From: Antedon mediterranea
Lineage: Eukaryota; Echinodermata; Crinoidea; Comatulida; Antedonidae
Direction: 5' to 3'
NCBI RefSeq assembly: GCF_964355755.1
Contig: NC_092676.1
Location: 11,578,288 to 11,642,287, forward strand
Length of the DNA: 64,000 nucleotides
Below, one piece after another: positions 35,626-47,299 of the stretch. The first letter of the stretch is position 1, and each line of letters opens with the position of its first letter. A program made the translations under genes and the position numbers. Below the pieces are notes generated by a model. It saw nothing but the letters and a program-made list of their open reading frames with translations. It did not search any database and was not told the DNA's origin.

Positions 35626-36632
35626 TTGAATCCGTCTATTCATTGAGGCGATAGTAGCGGCAGTGTGGGTGGTGCTTGAATGCATGCATTTGACACTCTA
35701 TAGTGGATGATCGACCAAAGTGTTGCAGTTAATCTTTTTGTGGTTATAGTCGGGGTGGGGAGACGGAGGGAGGGTGGTAGTCGAAAGTGGTGGTGGATGG
35801 GCATGTGGGATCTGCTTAGGTTAGTAAATAAAAGAAGTAAACAAATGAAAGGGGAGCTTCAAAATAAGAGAGGAGTAATCTGTTACAAAGATTAAAATTC
35901 ACAACGATCTGATAATTTATTCAAATTTCCAGAGGATATAACCTATAAAATGACATTAAAACTGGGAATTACAGAATCTATAATTAAAAATTTTTTTTTT
36001 TCTCACAACACAACTAGAAGTATATAAAACATTAAGAATTTTTCTGACCAATGAGTTTCAAATCAAATAATCAAATATGCCTATGTTTCTCGCAACACTG
36101 CTTGTAGATTTTAAATTTACCCCAGTATTTTATTTTAGAAATCAATTATTAAACATTAGAACTACCTATTTGTAATAAATAAGCTAAAAAAATACACCAC
36201 TTTGGGCGTTATGGTGAAGTAAAGTTTAGTTGCATTGAACAATTTAAAAAAAGTGAAAAACACCCCTTTTTAAATAAATGGTATCTCCCAAAGTATGAAA
36301 TAAAAAAAAAATTAAAAAATTTGAAACAGGTACACAATGCATTGTTATTATGCATACACTAATTATTTTTTATAATTAAATGAACAAAACAAAAATATCG
36401 TTCATCAAAGTAGTATCAATATCCATTTTAAAAAACCTTAAAAAAGGACAAAATTTGTCAAAAACACAAATTTGGCCGTTGCCATGGAAATATACGTGTG
36501 AAAAAAAAATACTTCATATTTGATTTCTCTCAACACATATATAGCCATGTGCAAAATTTGAAAGAAATCCATTTTTTTGAGTCTGCCACTCTTTTTGATA
36601 TTTCTTTGATTCTTACAGACAATGGCTCTTAA

Positions 36633-37702
36633 CTGCTAATCTGGTTGATTACAGTAATAGACCTACACTACTAGGACTAGATTGGCTTGCTGTTGTAAAG
36701 TTAAATTGGAAAGAGATCACGAAAGGGTTAAACTCTAAAACTGTAAATAGTTGTAAGCAAGACAAGAATGTAGAACAACATAACACATCTGTAAATAAGG
36801 GTAAAAATGACGTTATGAAGTTGAACGGTTTACTGAACAAATATGGTAAATTATTTGAAGATTCGTATGAGGGCATGAAACATGAACTTGCTCACATTAA
36901 TGTTAAAGGAAATGTTACCCCTGTGTATGTTAAAGCAAGATTTGTCCCCTATGCCAACAAATGTAAAGTTGAAGATGAGCTTAAGAAATTGGAGGAAAAT
37001 AGTGTTATACACAAAGTAGATAAGAGTGATTGGGCAACACCAATCGTAGTTGTTCCAAAAAGCGATGGCACAGTTAGAATCTGTGGCGATTATAGTGTAA
37101 CGATCAATAAGTTTATTGATGATGAGGTATATAGCCTTCCAAGCTCAGATGATTTATATGCAGAGTTAGCAGGAAAATGTATTTTTACTAAATTAGATTT
37201 ATCCCATGCATATGCTCAACTAAATCTAGATGATGAGAGTAAAAAATATGTTACAATTAACACCCATGGTCTTTACTCATACAACGAACTACCATACGGT
37301 GTAAAACCATCCTCAAAAATATTCCATGGTAAAATGGATAAGATTTTGAATGGTATTAATAATGTATTATGTAATCAGGACGATGTGCTGATTAGTACAA
37401 AGACAGTCAAGGAAAACTTGGCAATAATCGAAGAAGTTTTTCGACGATTTGACCACTATAATGTTCGTTTGAAGAGAGCAAAATGCAAATTCCTAGAAGA
37501 TGAAGTAATATATCTTGGACTTAGAGTTGACAAACATGGAATCGCACCGATTGACGACAAAGTTAAACCAATCAAAGATGCAGCGAGACCAGAAACTGTT
37601 ACACAGCTTCGATCATTTCTTGGCATGGTGCAATTTTATTCAAAAATTCATGCCAAATCTGTCTACGCGCATACAACAACCGTTGAACATGCTGCTTCGT
37701 GA
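36633..37702 (+). pseudogene. Gypsy protease end and reverse transcriptase
   Basis: Resumes the pol frame after the TTAA element (RPTLLGLDWL protease C-terminal motif), then the RT. Motifs: WATPIVVVPKSDGTVRICGD, FTKLDLSHAYAQL, LPYGVKPSS and NQDDVLIS. The YxDD catalytic motif has Asn in place of Tyr. The frame ends at 37,702 because of a frameshift near 37,647 within the SFLGMVQFYSKI region; the next frame carries on the sequence. Confidence 0.8.
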
Positions 37703-38660
37703 CGATGTCGAGTGGCAATGGAAAAATGAACAAGAACAAGCTTTTAAATGGTGCAAAGAAAGCCTAAGCAGCGAATCATGTCTGACACACTACGATACCA
37801 AGCAAAAAATAATTCTTGAATGCGATGCTAGTCAGTATGGAATCGGATCGGTAATAATGCATCAGATGGATGATGGATCGAGGTTACCCATACACTACGC
37901 TTCAAGAAAATTAACCAAAAGTGAAATAAATTACAGCATGATAGAAAAAGAGGCACTTGCCATCATCTACGGCATCAAACGATTTTACAAATATCTTATG
38001 GGTAGAAAGTTTACCATCAAGACGGACCATAAACCACTTCTGAAAATCTTTGGTCCAACTACTGAAGTCCCAGTAATGGCTGCAGGACGTATCCAAAGAT
38101 GGGCTCTTCTGTTAAACCAATACGATTATGATATACAGTATATTTCGTCAAACGAGAACGCGGTTGCAGATGCTTTATCACGACTACCAATAAAGAGCGA
38201 TAAATGTGACCTAGAGCAAAGCATATTTAACGTTACCGCGATTGAAGACGATTTTCCGATAACAGCAAAAGACATTGAGAAAGAAACACTAAGAGACAAT
38301 ATATTATGTAAAGTACTTAACTATGTAAAACATGGATGGCCAAACGTTGACAATTTTGATGATGATATAAAACCATATGTAAACAGACAACTTGAGCTAT
38401 CGTGTGAAGGCAATTGCTTACTTTGGGGCTCCAGGGTCATAATCCCTTCTAAACTACGTTCTAAAGTGCTTGATGAAATGCATTGGGAGCATCCCGGAAT
38501 ATGTGCGATGAAAGCCATTGCCAGATCATACGTATGGTGGCCCAAGTTGGACTGTGATATTGAAGTAGTAGTTAAGAGATGTAATACTTGTCAGAGTATG
38601 AGAAATGTTCCACCTAGCACCCCCTTAATAACTTGGAAATGGCCCAGTAGACCGTTTTAG
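37640..38660 (+). pseudogene. Gypsy RNase H and integrase zinc-binding segment
   Basis: Continues RT connection sequence, then RNase H (ILECDASQYGIGSV, MIEKEALAIIYG, IKTDHKPL, NAVADALSRLP) and the HHCC zinc-binding domain of integrase (EMHWEHPGI...CNTCQSMR). It ends at TAG 38,658-38,660. The same frame continues directly into the integrase core, and the stop replaces the Trp or similar residue usual at this position, so it is a point nonsense change. Confidence 0.8.
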
Positions 38661-39491
38661 AGAGTACATATAGATTTTGCAGAAAAGAACGGCGAAAATT
38701 TTTTGATTTTGATAGACAGTCATTCTAAATGGATTGACGTTAAGTACATGAGAAGCACTACCAGTGCTAATACGATCGATGAGTTAAGATTAATTTTTGC
38801 CAAACATGGTATTCCTGAGGAATTGGTGTCCGATTCAGGTCCACAATTAATTTCTGATGAGTTTGAAAGATTTTGCAAACTTAATGGTATCAAACACACG
38901 CTAATTCCCATTTATCACCCAGCTAGCAATGGTGCAACTGAAAGGGCAGTACAGGTTGTCAAAAGTGCATTAACTAAACAGGTACTAGATGGCAAAAAGT
39001 ACACTATGAAACATAGATTAGCTAATTTCCTATTAAGGTATAGGACGACTCCACACTCCACTACAGGACTTACTCCTGCTGAGTTATTAATGAAACGTAA
39101 GTTACGTACACGACTATCTTTAGTTAGTCCAAACATGGCTCAAAGGGTCGAAGAAAAACAAGAGTCACAGAAAGTGCAAAGAGATAGTCATGTTAATCAA
39201 GAAAGACAATATCATATCGATGATAATGTTTTAATTAAGAACATGCGACCCAAATCCAAAGAAGATAAATGGTTGAAGGGAGTCGTAACCCAATGTTTAG
39301 GACCTAGAAAGTATAAAATCCATACTTCACACGGTGTCAAAGTAATGCACCCTGATCATATGATTGTTGATACAGGTAGTACACAATCTACTCAAAATGT
39401 TGAGAGGAGTGATGTGAATGTATTTAAAAGTCCTAATACTAAACCACACAGAATTAAGAAACCAAGAAGCAGGTTGATCGAAGAAGCATAA
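38661..39491 (+). pseudogene. Gypsy integrase core and C-terminal domain
   Basis: Same frame as the RNase H part. Integrase DDE: first Asp in VHIDFAEKNG, second in LVSDSGPQL, Glu in NGATERAVQVV. C-terminal GPY/F-like module around WLKGVVTQCLGPRKYKI and HPDHMIV. Ends at TAA 39,489-39,491. No chromodomain is seen. All three catalytic residues are present, although the upstream pol is broken. Confidence 0.82.
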
Positions 39492-39529
39492 TTTTATTAG
39501 AAGTTCAAATTAAAAATGTTGGTTATTGG

Positions 39530-39790
39530 AGCTGTTGGAGTGGAGCTGTGGCTTGGTGGTTATGATGCTTGGCTACAAATCTAAGGGTCCTGGTCCTGTC
39601 ATATGTCAGGGTTTTTTCTCATGACAATTTACAACTCCACTCCCAAAGACTTAATAATAAGTCTTTGTTTATGTAGAGCATCTTGTGTATATGTTTGTCT
39701 TGTGAAATTATTAAATAGTTTATCCATCCTGTAATTGGCGGGTTACTCGCTGTTGGATGAGTATGAAATAAAATAAAATAAAATAAAATT
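39530..39790 (+). mobile_element. tRNA-like SINE with (AAATA)n tail
   Basis: A-box-like TGGCTTGGTGG at 39,549-39,559 and B-box-like GGTCCTGGTCC at 39,586-39,596 are 37 bp apart, followed by a tRNA-unrelated body and an (AAATA)n tail at 39,766-39,789. Both boxes match the polymerase III promoter consensus with a few deviations. It lies just downstream of the gypsy integrase stop. Confidence 0.55.
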
Positions 39791-40403
39791 GTTCGAAGTG
39801 TTTAACAAAGAAAGTGTTTGATTGTAAGTTTTATTTTAGTTTTTAGACATATGCACTGTACGGTACTTTAGTTACAAAACATCACAATAGTATGTAGTCA
39901 TAGAAGATGCTACTTATATAAGAATACGAGAGGCATATGATTGTTATCGTTAGAATTTATAGTAGAGTTTTATAATTTTTTGAAGTTTTGGTTTCGTTTT
40001 TTTTAAACAATTTAGTCTTTAATCATTAATCTGACATAACTCGTAAAATAATATACACTGTCTGTCATACTTAACTTATAGAAGGAAGTGATGTGATATA
40101 TCGAAATAACGGCTGTAACATAAAGTCTAGTAATAAAGCACATTCATCATGGCGCATAACCACGAGTGTCCGTGTGATTGATTCTGCACGATAAAAACCG
40201 TTGTCTTTATCATAACCCACAAACATAACATCTGTGTCCGTGTTTTCCTGTGTAAAAACAAAAAACAAAAGTAAAACACAATGAAATCGATAATCCCGTA
40301 TTACATTGTCGTGTCTCTTTGTTCCCCTATCAATGGCACTATGGGCGTTCCATAGATATGTCACCAACTGATACCCATTTGAAAAAAGTCTATACAAACG
40401 TAC
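39791..40403. other. Possible host DNA left of the giant element, with exon-like piece
   Basis: Mostly AT-rich. On the minus strand a polypyrimidine tract and ACACAG acceptor (at about 40,250) precede GAAAACACGGACACAGATG, which is open to 40,074 in one frame (59 codons: ENTDTDVMFVGYDKDNGFYR...). Splicing from the exon at 40,404-40,568 in its long open frame would give a short tail ending in YVCGL. The alternative frame fits only the last part of that exon. Not assigned. Confidence 0.3.
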
Positions 40404-40568
40404 CTGTGTCAGCCTCATAATTGCCAGTCCTCGTTTTTGAGGAGGCAATATACTGGCTGCTCAAACTAGCTTGGTCATTGGTGGAGTTTGTATAAATGCC
40501 AATTGCGGTTTGCTGTAGCACGTCGCTGAGAGTGAGGCATACATATTGTATTTGGCTTGAGGTATTGC
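40404..40568 (-). CDS. Unassigned exon-like segment
   Basis: 165 bp between a good acceptor (TTCTTTAACAG) and a strong donor (ACACAG|GTACGT) on the minus strand, open throughout in one frame: about 54 residues rich in Ser, Thr, Asn and Gln, starting NTSSQIQYVCLTLSDVLQ and ending NYEADT. I do not recognise the protein. It lies 226 bp outside the left end of the giant element, so it could belong to a host gene into which that element inserted. Support is only splice signals plus open frame. Confidence 0.35.
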
Positions 40569-40793
40569 CTGTTAAAGAATAGCACGGCCTATTCCATTTT
40601 ACTGTGAGTAATTGCGGTCAAATTTATAATAAATATTGAAAAACTGCAGGTATATACAAATGATTTCTTGATTGCTGCCCTCTATATATTTTATTCCATG
40701 GATTTTTAACTGTATTCAAAGATACTATTTGCTGTATTTAAACCTACGGTAAAGTTTTTTTTTTTTTCTCTTTCGTGTTTTCTTTCACATTTC

Positions 40794-41066
40794 TACGGTG
40801 GCCTATAAGTGTCACGGCAACTTTAAAAATATATCACGGCAATTTTCAAAAAAAGCCACGGCAATTTGAAAAAAGCCACGGCAATTTGAAAAAAGTCACG
40901 GCAAATTAAAAATAAAACATCACGGCAAATTAGAAATAAAACATCACGGCAATTTAACAAAATACCACGGCAACTTAAAAATGAAACACCACGGCAAATT
41001 AGTATTGAAACGCCACGGCAAATTAGTAATGAAACACCACGGCAAATTACAGAAGCCACGGCGGAA
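40794..41066 (+). repeat. Left subterminal CACGGCAA repeat array (TIR)
   Basis: About 12 repeats of roughly 20-24 bp, each with (C/T)CACGGCAA(A/T)TT followed by an A-rich spacer. The last is GCCACGGCGGAA. The array is the reverse complement of 61,418-61,671 with high identity, and a few units differ in number and spacing. Likely transposase-binding sites (inference). Confidence 0.8.
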
Positions 41067-44000
41067 ATGAGCTCGTATTATCTCCCGCAAGCGATTTTTT
41101 TTCCGTACGAGAGTTCTTCCATCGGTTCGTTTCGGACTCAATCGACTCTCTTCGGTATTCGGTAAAGTCAGCTCACTGATGCGTGACAACATAATACAAT
41201 TTACATTTACAAACCGCGAGCTTACTTTCACACAGGCTCTCACAATAGTAAAATAAATCTACACTAATACGAGTTTTGATTTGATGACATTAATTAATAA
41301 ATACTAGGCCTACTTAGTAATTACATTAAGAACCCAATAGCATATTGAAGATATTTAGGTCTACGACCCAATAGTAGGGTATCAGATATTATTTTTTGAA
41401 GTTGAACGACCTTTTGTCACGAACAAGAGGCTCTTTTCTTATCGTTTATGGTATTGTAGCTAGCCCATGGCTAGCCTAGCTTGTGTAAGCCTATGCAAGG
41501 TATTACTTTTGAATTTAAAATGATTATGTACAGTAGGAATTCCTATGCACAGTGTATGTTTTTTATACCTTTTAAAATAATATTATTAAATTAATATTTA
41601 TATTGTAAGGTAATGGAAATTTGACGTTAAAGGTGTACGTATTAATTATCCCCAATCTTGAAAAAAAGATTTCAGACTTTTAATAATAGGCAACTTTGAA
41701 GTTTTAATTAAGTTATAGGCCTACAACTAATATTATTGTTTATTATGTGTATATGTAATTTGGAAAATCATAAAAAATACATGCAAAGTAAAAAACATTC
41801 AATTACGGTACTGACACGACTGCAATAGTACAAATACATTTAATAATAACACATTTTCCAGGAAGCTTATAATTATATGTGATACTATCATCAATTATTA
41901 AATTAACACAATATTAAACGCTTTATAAGCAAGCATGTATTTCTATACATTACAACTTACAAGAATACATGTTACTAATACTAGGCCTAAATGTATACAA
42001 TTTTTCAAATGTTACACTTAAAAACCTGAAGAAAATTGTAATTTTCTTGATAAAAACATCTGTTAGTGTTACTTCTGTACATATAATTTCTAACCTACTA
42101 CTTCATTTTATTAAAATAAAAAATAGTACTGTAGATGGAATGTACTACATTGAAGCACACGTACGTAGGGCAAGGCTAGCTAGGCTGGCCTTGCTTGTGA
42201 CGACCAACAAAGTGCTGCTACTGTGTGTGTGTTACTGTTTGTGAATCTGATGGTGGTACATACATTGGTTTGTGGCTGCCTATACAGTATTATATTATTA
42301 AAATTCTAGGACTATTATTATTATTACAATGACGTTCAGTACTACTATTAATATTTATTATTATATTTACAGTGAGTATAGTATTAGGCCTCTAGTATAG
42401 TATGTATAAATTTGTCACTCGTGCAAAGAAAGAAGCTGCTCACGTTTTGTGGTTGCTGTCACGCATCAGTGAGCATCGGTGGCTTACCGAAGAGTCGATT
42501 GAGTCCGAAACGAACCGATGGAGGAACTCTCGTACTGAAAAAAAAATCGCCTCCCGCAATGCAAATATAGGGAAGTTAACTGGCAAAGCAAAACTATGGA
42601 GGGCGTCGAAGCAGCGAAGCGTGTTAATTGAAAGTTTTCACACAAAACGTTTTGGACACGCGACGCTGAAAGACGATTCCATACATATAAAAGACGTAAA
42701 ATAAGTTTAAAAAAACTCCTCAATGATATAAAACATTAAACCTTTTTTATTTTTAAACTTATTTTCTTAAAACATATGTATATTTCAAAAATATTTATAT
42801 GATATTTTAAATACTATAACATGTCAAACATTGCTATGCAAAACAGTAAATGAACATTCTCGCTTCAAAAATTTCGGAAGTAAAATGAGTCATCTAAAAT
42901 GTTAAATTACTATTAATTCGAAGTTTTTCAAACTATGCAGAGTGGTATATCATCTTGTTTAACTATTATTGCATCTAATTTTAATTAACACGAGAGAGAA
43001 ACAATTATTTCAAGGGAGTATAATTTGATTGAATTTAGGCTATTTGACACAGCAGAATAGACATGCATGTGTTAAAGCATAAGCGCGTTTAGGCCATTAT
43101 TAGGCGCGCGCGCGCTGGCGGCTAGGCCTTCTTACAATACTATAGATACAGTACTGTACAATATCATCATAATAAATACTGTACTTTATTAATTAAATTG
43201 CCTGGCTGTGCGTCTCAATAAGGAAATTATGCAAGATAGTAATTTATGTATGTTTATTATATAAACATACACTATATTATTTCTATTATTATTTCATTTT
43301 TTATCTGTAATGTTTAATATTAAAGGCAAGACCTAGATGTACCCATAGAAAAATATACCTCAAATATTTGTATGTATTCACATTTTTAAATAATAAATAA
43401 TAAATTGTAAATACTGTACAGTAATAAATGTTTTCAATTTTATAGGTTTATAGTAGGCATTAAAAAGTTTCATTTATTATAAAAATAAATGTAGATTTTG
43501 TTTATTTCAGAATGGACAACCATATACAAAATCTATTTCAGTATGCAGAACATGTGGCTAAAAATCATGTGACTAGATCAAATATACAATTGCCTCCTTT
43601 TATATACTCTTATAATAAATATATTTAATAATTATTAATAGATTAATATTGTTAATACTGTAGATATTAAAATTCATTACTAAAAACAATGACAATATTT
43701 ATCGATAGTAATCTTGATTAGGCCTAACTATTTTTCTCATCACAAATTAAAATCATATTAGAGATACATCGTATTCGTAACAATTACAATATATTTTATA
43801 TTATAACATGATATAATCTTCTGGAGCCGTCAACTACAGTTAAATATCGCGTCTATTCCATTCACCATTTGACAGTGCTTTTTCAACAGCTGGAAAATTA
43901 GTCGACTGTACCATATTTTCTGATCATTCGGAAAAATTGCCTCATGCAAAAAATACACATTTCATCTGACTCCAGACATACCTTTAAAAAAATATAATAA

Positions 44001-45032
44001 AAAATAAAACCAGTGTTATGTGTAATTTATTGGTAATAAAATTGCAATTAATACATATTAATTGTATGCATAATTATAAAATAAAAATACTGTACAATGT
44101 TTAAAATAAAATGTTGCCTGTTACCAAAATGGAATAACCCAAACCTAGCGTTACTTATACAACAAGTGGATTATACTATTATTAAAGACTGGGAGGTCAG
44201 TGTAATGATATTAGGAGCTGAAATAATTTTAACGATATAAAAACAATATTAACATTAATGAACTATAAAGATATACTGTAAAACATTAGTTCTTAAACAA
44301 TTTAAGCTATAACAAACAATACATTATGAAAATGTGTATAATTCGGACCACATTCCACAAAAATACCTAACGATATGCCTCGCACATGGGTGGATATATC
44401 CCCAAACTCCAGTCTCTTTTAAAACTTGTATGTAGGCCTAGGCCTTCAAATCTAGGCCTAGTCGGTATGTTTAAGATATGTGATGAGAATTACCTGGCAT
44501 GGTAGCATTTAAAATACTTGAGTGTGTTTGGTTGATCGCTAACATACTCAATAACAACTGTATTTTAGAGAGAAAATAGTGAAAATTCCTCGTTTTTTGT
44601 TCCATCACAACTCCACACCGTCAATTGTTTCTCTAAAACCTTTAAACCACGTGACTAGTTCAATTAATCATGAATATGTATGAGAATACCTGACCTCACA
44701 AAAAACTTCCGAATTTTTTAAAGAAAAGTTTGAAAATTGTACGATTTTTGGTTTAAAATTTGAGTAAAATTGAGACAAAAAGTAAGATAGATAACAGGTA
44801 TATTCCGCTTTGTTTTTTCTTCGTGTTTTTAGATATTTTGATTAAAAAAGTATAAATGAAAATAAATAAATTGTTTTAAGGTCAAATATTTATGGAAAGG
44901 CTATGAAAAATGCTAGGCCATTTGTTGATCCAAATTCAATCAACCGTTACGCAAAATAAACAAGTGCGCGTGGTTTTTAAACGGCGCGTTAATGCGCATG
45001 CGTCAAGTCGCGAAATTCTCTACGAAACATAC
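41067..45032. other. Segment interrupting the left TIR
   Basis: The right TIR goes straight from the CACGGCAA array to the leader exon, whereas here about 4 kb intervenes, so it is either an insertion or was lost on the right. It holds an inverted ~110-bp pair (about 41,077-41,190 and 42,450-42,570) and a 100-codon plus-strand frame (42,402-42,704, HVLWLLSRISEHRWLTEESI...), unidentified. It also has a 38-codon frame (43,512-43,628, MDNHIQNLFQYAEH) immediately after a TTTATTTCAG acceptor-like site. The remainder is AT-rich with nothing recognised. Confidence 0.4.
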
Positions 45033-45078
45033 GTCACGGCGGAAGTAAAACCCCTGGAATCTTCGATTTTTTTCTGAG
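45033..45078 (+). other. Leader exon (left TIR copy) of the HECT gene
   Basis: ACGGCGGAAGTAAAACCCC through TTTTTCTGAG, then donor GTAAGTAATT at 45,079. The same sequence with the same donor occurs in inverted form at 61,367-61,412. It is followed by a ~900-bp intron to the exon with the ATG at 45,992. The transcription start is not determined; the upstream extent is arbitrary. Confidence 0.55.
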
Positions 45079-45343
45079 GTAAGTAATTATTTGTATATTG
45101 ATGTAAAATAATATTAATTTACAGTACGCACGTGTTTATTGCACTCTTCTTGAACTCTCTATGCGGGGCTAGACCCTACTAGCCTAGGCCTTATTACCAG
45201 GTAGGTCTAGACCCTACATTCTACAATGTTTTAATAATATTTACAGTAATCTGTTTTTTATATTAACAATTAAGTTTTTTTTACAGTAGGCCTAGGGCCT
45301 AGGCTAGCTACTGCTACAATCCTACAGGCATTATTATGCCTAG

Positions 45344-45684
45344 TAAAACTAGTAGGCCTAGCTAGGCATAGCGAATTTACTCGCGCCACTGATCGTCGGC
45401 TAGGTCATATAGGCTAGACTTAACTATTAGCAGCCGCAGCTAGGTGGGTATAGGCCTAGATTTTATTGTAGTTGTATAGGCCTACCTATATTATTATAAA
45501 ACTATCTGTCCTATAAAACTAGTAGTAGGCCTAGCTAGGCATAGCGAATTTACTCACGCCACTGATCGTCGGCTAGGGCATATAGGCGGTGAACCATATA
45601 GGCTAGACCTAGCTATTAGCAGCCGCAGCTAGGCCTAGATTTTATTGTAGTTGTATAGGCCTATTATTATAAAACTATCTATCC
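45344..45684 (+). repeat. Tandem ~170-bp duplication in the HECT gene's first intron
   Basis: 45,344-45,512 and 45,514-45,684 are two direct copies (ACTAGTAGGCCTAGCTAGG ... CCACTGATCGTCGGCTAGG ... TATTAGCAGCCGCAGCTAGG). They differ by small indels, including GGCGGTGAACC in the second. The second copy ends in a near-perfect hairpin at 45,671-45,714 (AAAACTATCTA...TAGATAGTTTT). Confidence 0.7.
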
Positions 45685-45976
45685 TATAATAATTATAGGA
45701 TAGTAGATAGTTTTGGAATTGATACTTGGTATATTTACGATTAGCCTTGAATTATAGTTATTTTATGACAAATATTATATAGTATTATTTTTTTTATAGT
45801 GCAAATTAATGTTATGTATAAATATTAAAGTTGACATTGAGCTTGCATACAGTCGGTAGGCTTATGTGTTTTCTAGGCCAGCACGGAAAGTAACTCTTTC
45901 TCTCTCACTTGTTTCATTTAATTACGATTGTTTGACTATATTTTATACATGATATTTGTGCTTAAATTCCTTTTAG

Positions 45977-46038
45977 AACAAGTAGACCAAAATGGCTGAA
46001 CGTGATGGAGGAGGCCGTGAAAAGGATATAGATATTGT
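45977..46038 (+). CDS. Start exon of the HECT-like gene
   Basis: Acceptor CCTTTTAG at 45,976. ATG at 45,992 in the context AAAATGG. Encodes MAERDGGGREKDIDI plus two bases, then donor GT|GTAAGT at 46,039. The phase fits the zinc-ribbon exon at 46,191. Confidence 0.65.
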
Positions 46039-46190
46039 GTAAGTTTACTTATAGAGTACAGTATAAATAAATTGCCCTTGCAAATCTACCTGTACTGTAA
46101 GTAGTAACAATCGTATGAGGGTTTGTGTGTTTGATGTCCATCACCACACCACACCAACTTTAACAGTACATGCGTTATTCTATTTTCCAG

Positions 46191-46293
46191 ATACTGTAGT
46201 GAGTGTGGAGCAAAGGTTCTAGTGATATCTAAATTCTGTTGGTCATGTAATAGTAGAGAGGCCAAATACACAAAAGTCCTCTATAAAAAGTTT
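46191..46293 (+). CDS. Zinc-ribbon exon of the HECT-like gene, cut by an insertion
   Basis: Acceptor TCTATTTTCCAG. The frame continuing from the start exon reads VYCSECGAKVLV...KFCWSCNS, a CxxC-x(10-11)-CxxC zinc ribbon (DZR-like), then REAKYTKVLYKK. A TIR element begins at 46,294. Confidence 0.7.
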
Positions 46294-47299
46294 GGGGGGA
46301 ATTTTTTGTTAATAGCAGGCAACCATGTTGAATGTATCCTTTGTGGGGTGACAAAAACGATAGGGGTGGATGCCATCTTCAGTTTTAGGTTTTAAGGTCA
46401 GTTTATGTGGTCAAGAGGTCAAACAAGATCAAAATATAGGATTTTTTTTTATTCACGGAAAATCATCTACATCATCAGATCTATCCAAAAAGGTATATTT
46501 GAAGATCAACTGATGCTTCATATTATAGTAATTATGAGATAAACATTTAATTTTACACATAAAAACATAGGAAATTAAATATAAAAGTGTCATTTTCTCA
46601 AAATGTTGTTTTCACATATTTCTGTAAAGTACACACAGTTTTTAATAGGCTTTTCCCAGTCTGTTGTAAATTTGTCTTTTTCATGTTGTCCACCAGTCAT
46701 CGTTTTGATTTTTGTCAGAAAAAATAGGTCAAGTGTTATATGTATGAAACGCCATATGTGCCAAAAGATTGGTCTTTTACTATAATATTAATATTACCTA
46801 TAATAATGTAATACAGTAATATTTAGAAATTCGTTTTTAGAAAAATTATTAATATTATCTATAATAATGGAATAATATTTAGAAATTTGTTTTTAGAAAA
46901 ATTTCGAAAACAGAGACCCACTATATGACCTAATGTCGAGATGTTTTTGTTTGGGTCAGAGACTCCCTATAATGTAATTATTTAAACATTTTTTTCATTA
47001 TTTCAATGATACAAGTTTTTATTGAAGTTTGTTGTTTCAAGAAATCTCGAAAGAGAAGCCTGGGTATTGAGTCTTGTTTTCAAAAACTCTAACTATTGGA
47101 CTTTATCAAGGTTGGAAGGAGTGGTAATTGGGGACTTCTTCTTGAGGCCTTCGCATCTATGCTATCATGGCTGACGGTGATAACAAATATAAAACTCCTT
47201 AAGTAATTAAGAAGTCCTTTATACACATGGATAAAGACGATTTTAACGTTTTTACTGTGTCCAGGTATGAAATCCATTTCTCCCAAAAAGTAAACGCAC

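Larger units (their letters stand above)
32843..36628. mobile_element. 3.8-kb DNA transposon with TTAA target duplication
   Basis: Flanked by TTAA (32,839-32,842 and 36,629-36,632). The TIR begins GAGCCATTGTCTGTAA at both ends, with weaker similarity for roughly 90 bp. Removing it rejoins the gypsy protease-to-RT frame, which confirms insertion. TTAA duplication is known for piggyBac and Kolobok. No transposase frame is visible. The interior contains degenerate 200-300-bp repeats with TGACCTTGTAAA and GTAACTGTTTCTATG blocks (33,698-35,280) and an embedded MITE-like fragment. Confidence 0.72.
32532..39491 (+). mobile_element. Decayed Ty3/gypsy retrotransposon (pol), split by a TTAA element
   Basis: Protease, reverse transcriptase, RNase H and integrase segments lie in the Ty3/gypsy order on the plus strand. 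The 5' part (gag, 5' LTR) is absent because copy R abuts at 32,531. The element is interrupted at 32,843-36,628 by a DNA transposon. No LTR is recognisable downstream; a SINE begins about 40 bp after the integrase stop. Frameshifts near 32,710 and 37,647, a stop at 38,658 and substitutions of catalytic-motif residues show that it is inactive. No envelope-like frame is visible. Confidence 0.85.

Noticed and set aside
35407-35895. Pro-rich and Gly/Arg-rich frames in the G-rich zone
   Set aside because: Low-complexity translation of G/C runs inside the TTAA element; no conserved motif.
37911-39136. Minus-strand frames across gypsy pol
   Set aside because: Shadows of RNase H and integrase coding sequence.
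40823-41059. 78-residue repetitive minus-strand frame (ICRGVS-type repeats) as a protein
   Set aside because: Translation of the CACGGCAA subterminal array; the mirror copy at the other end is not conserved as coding.
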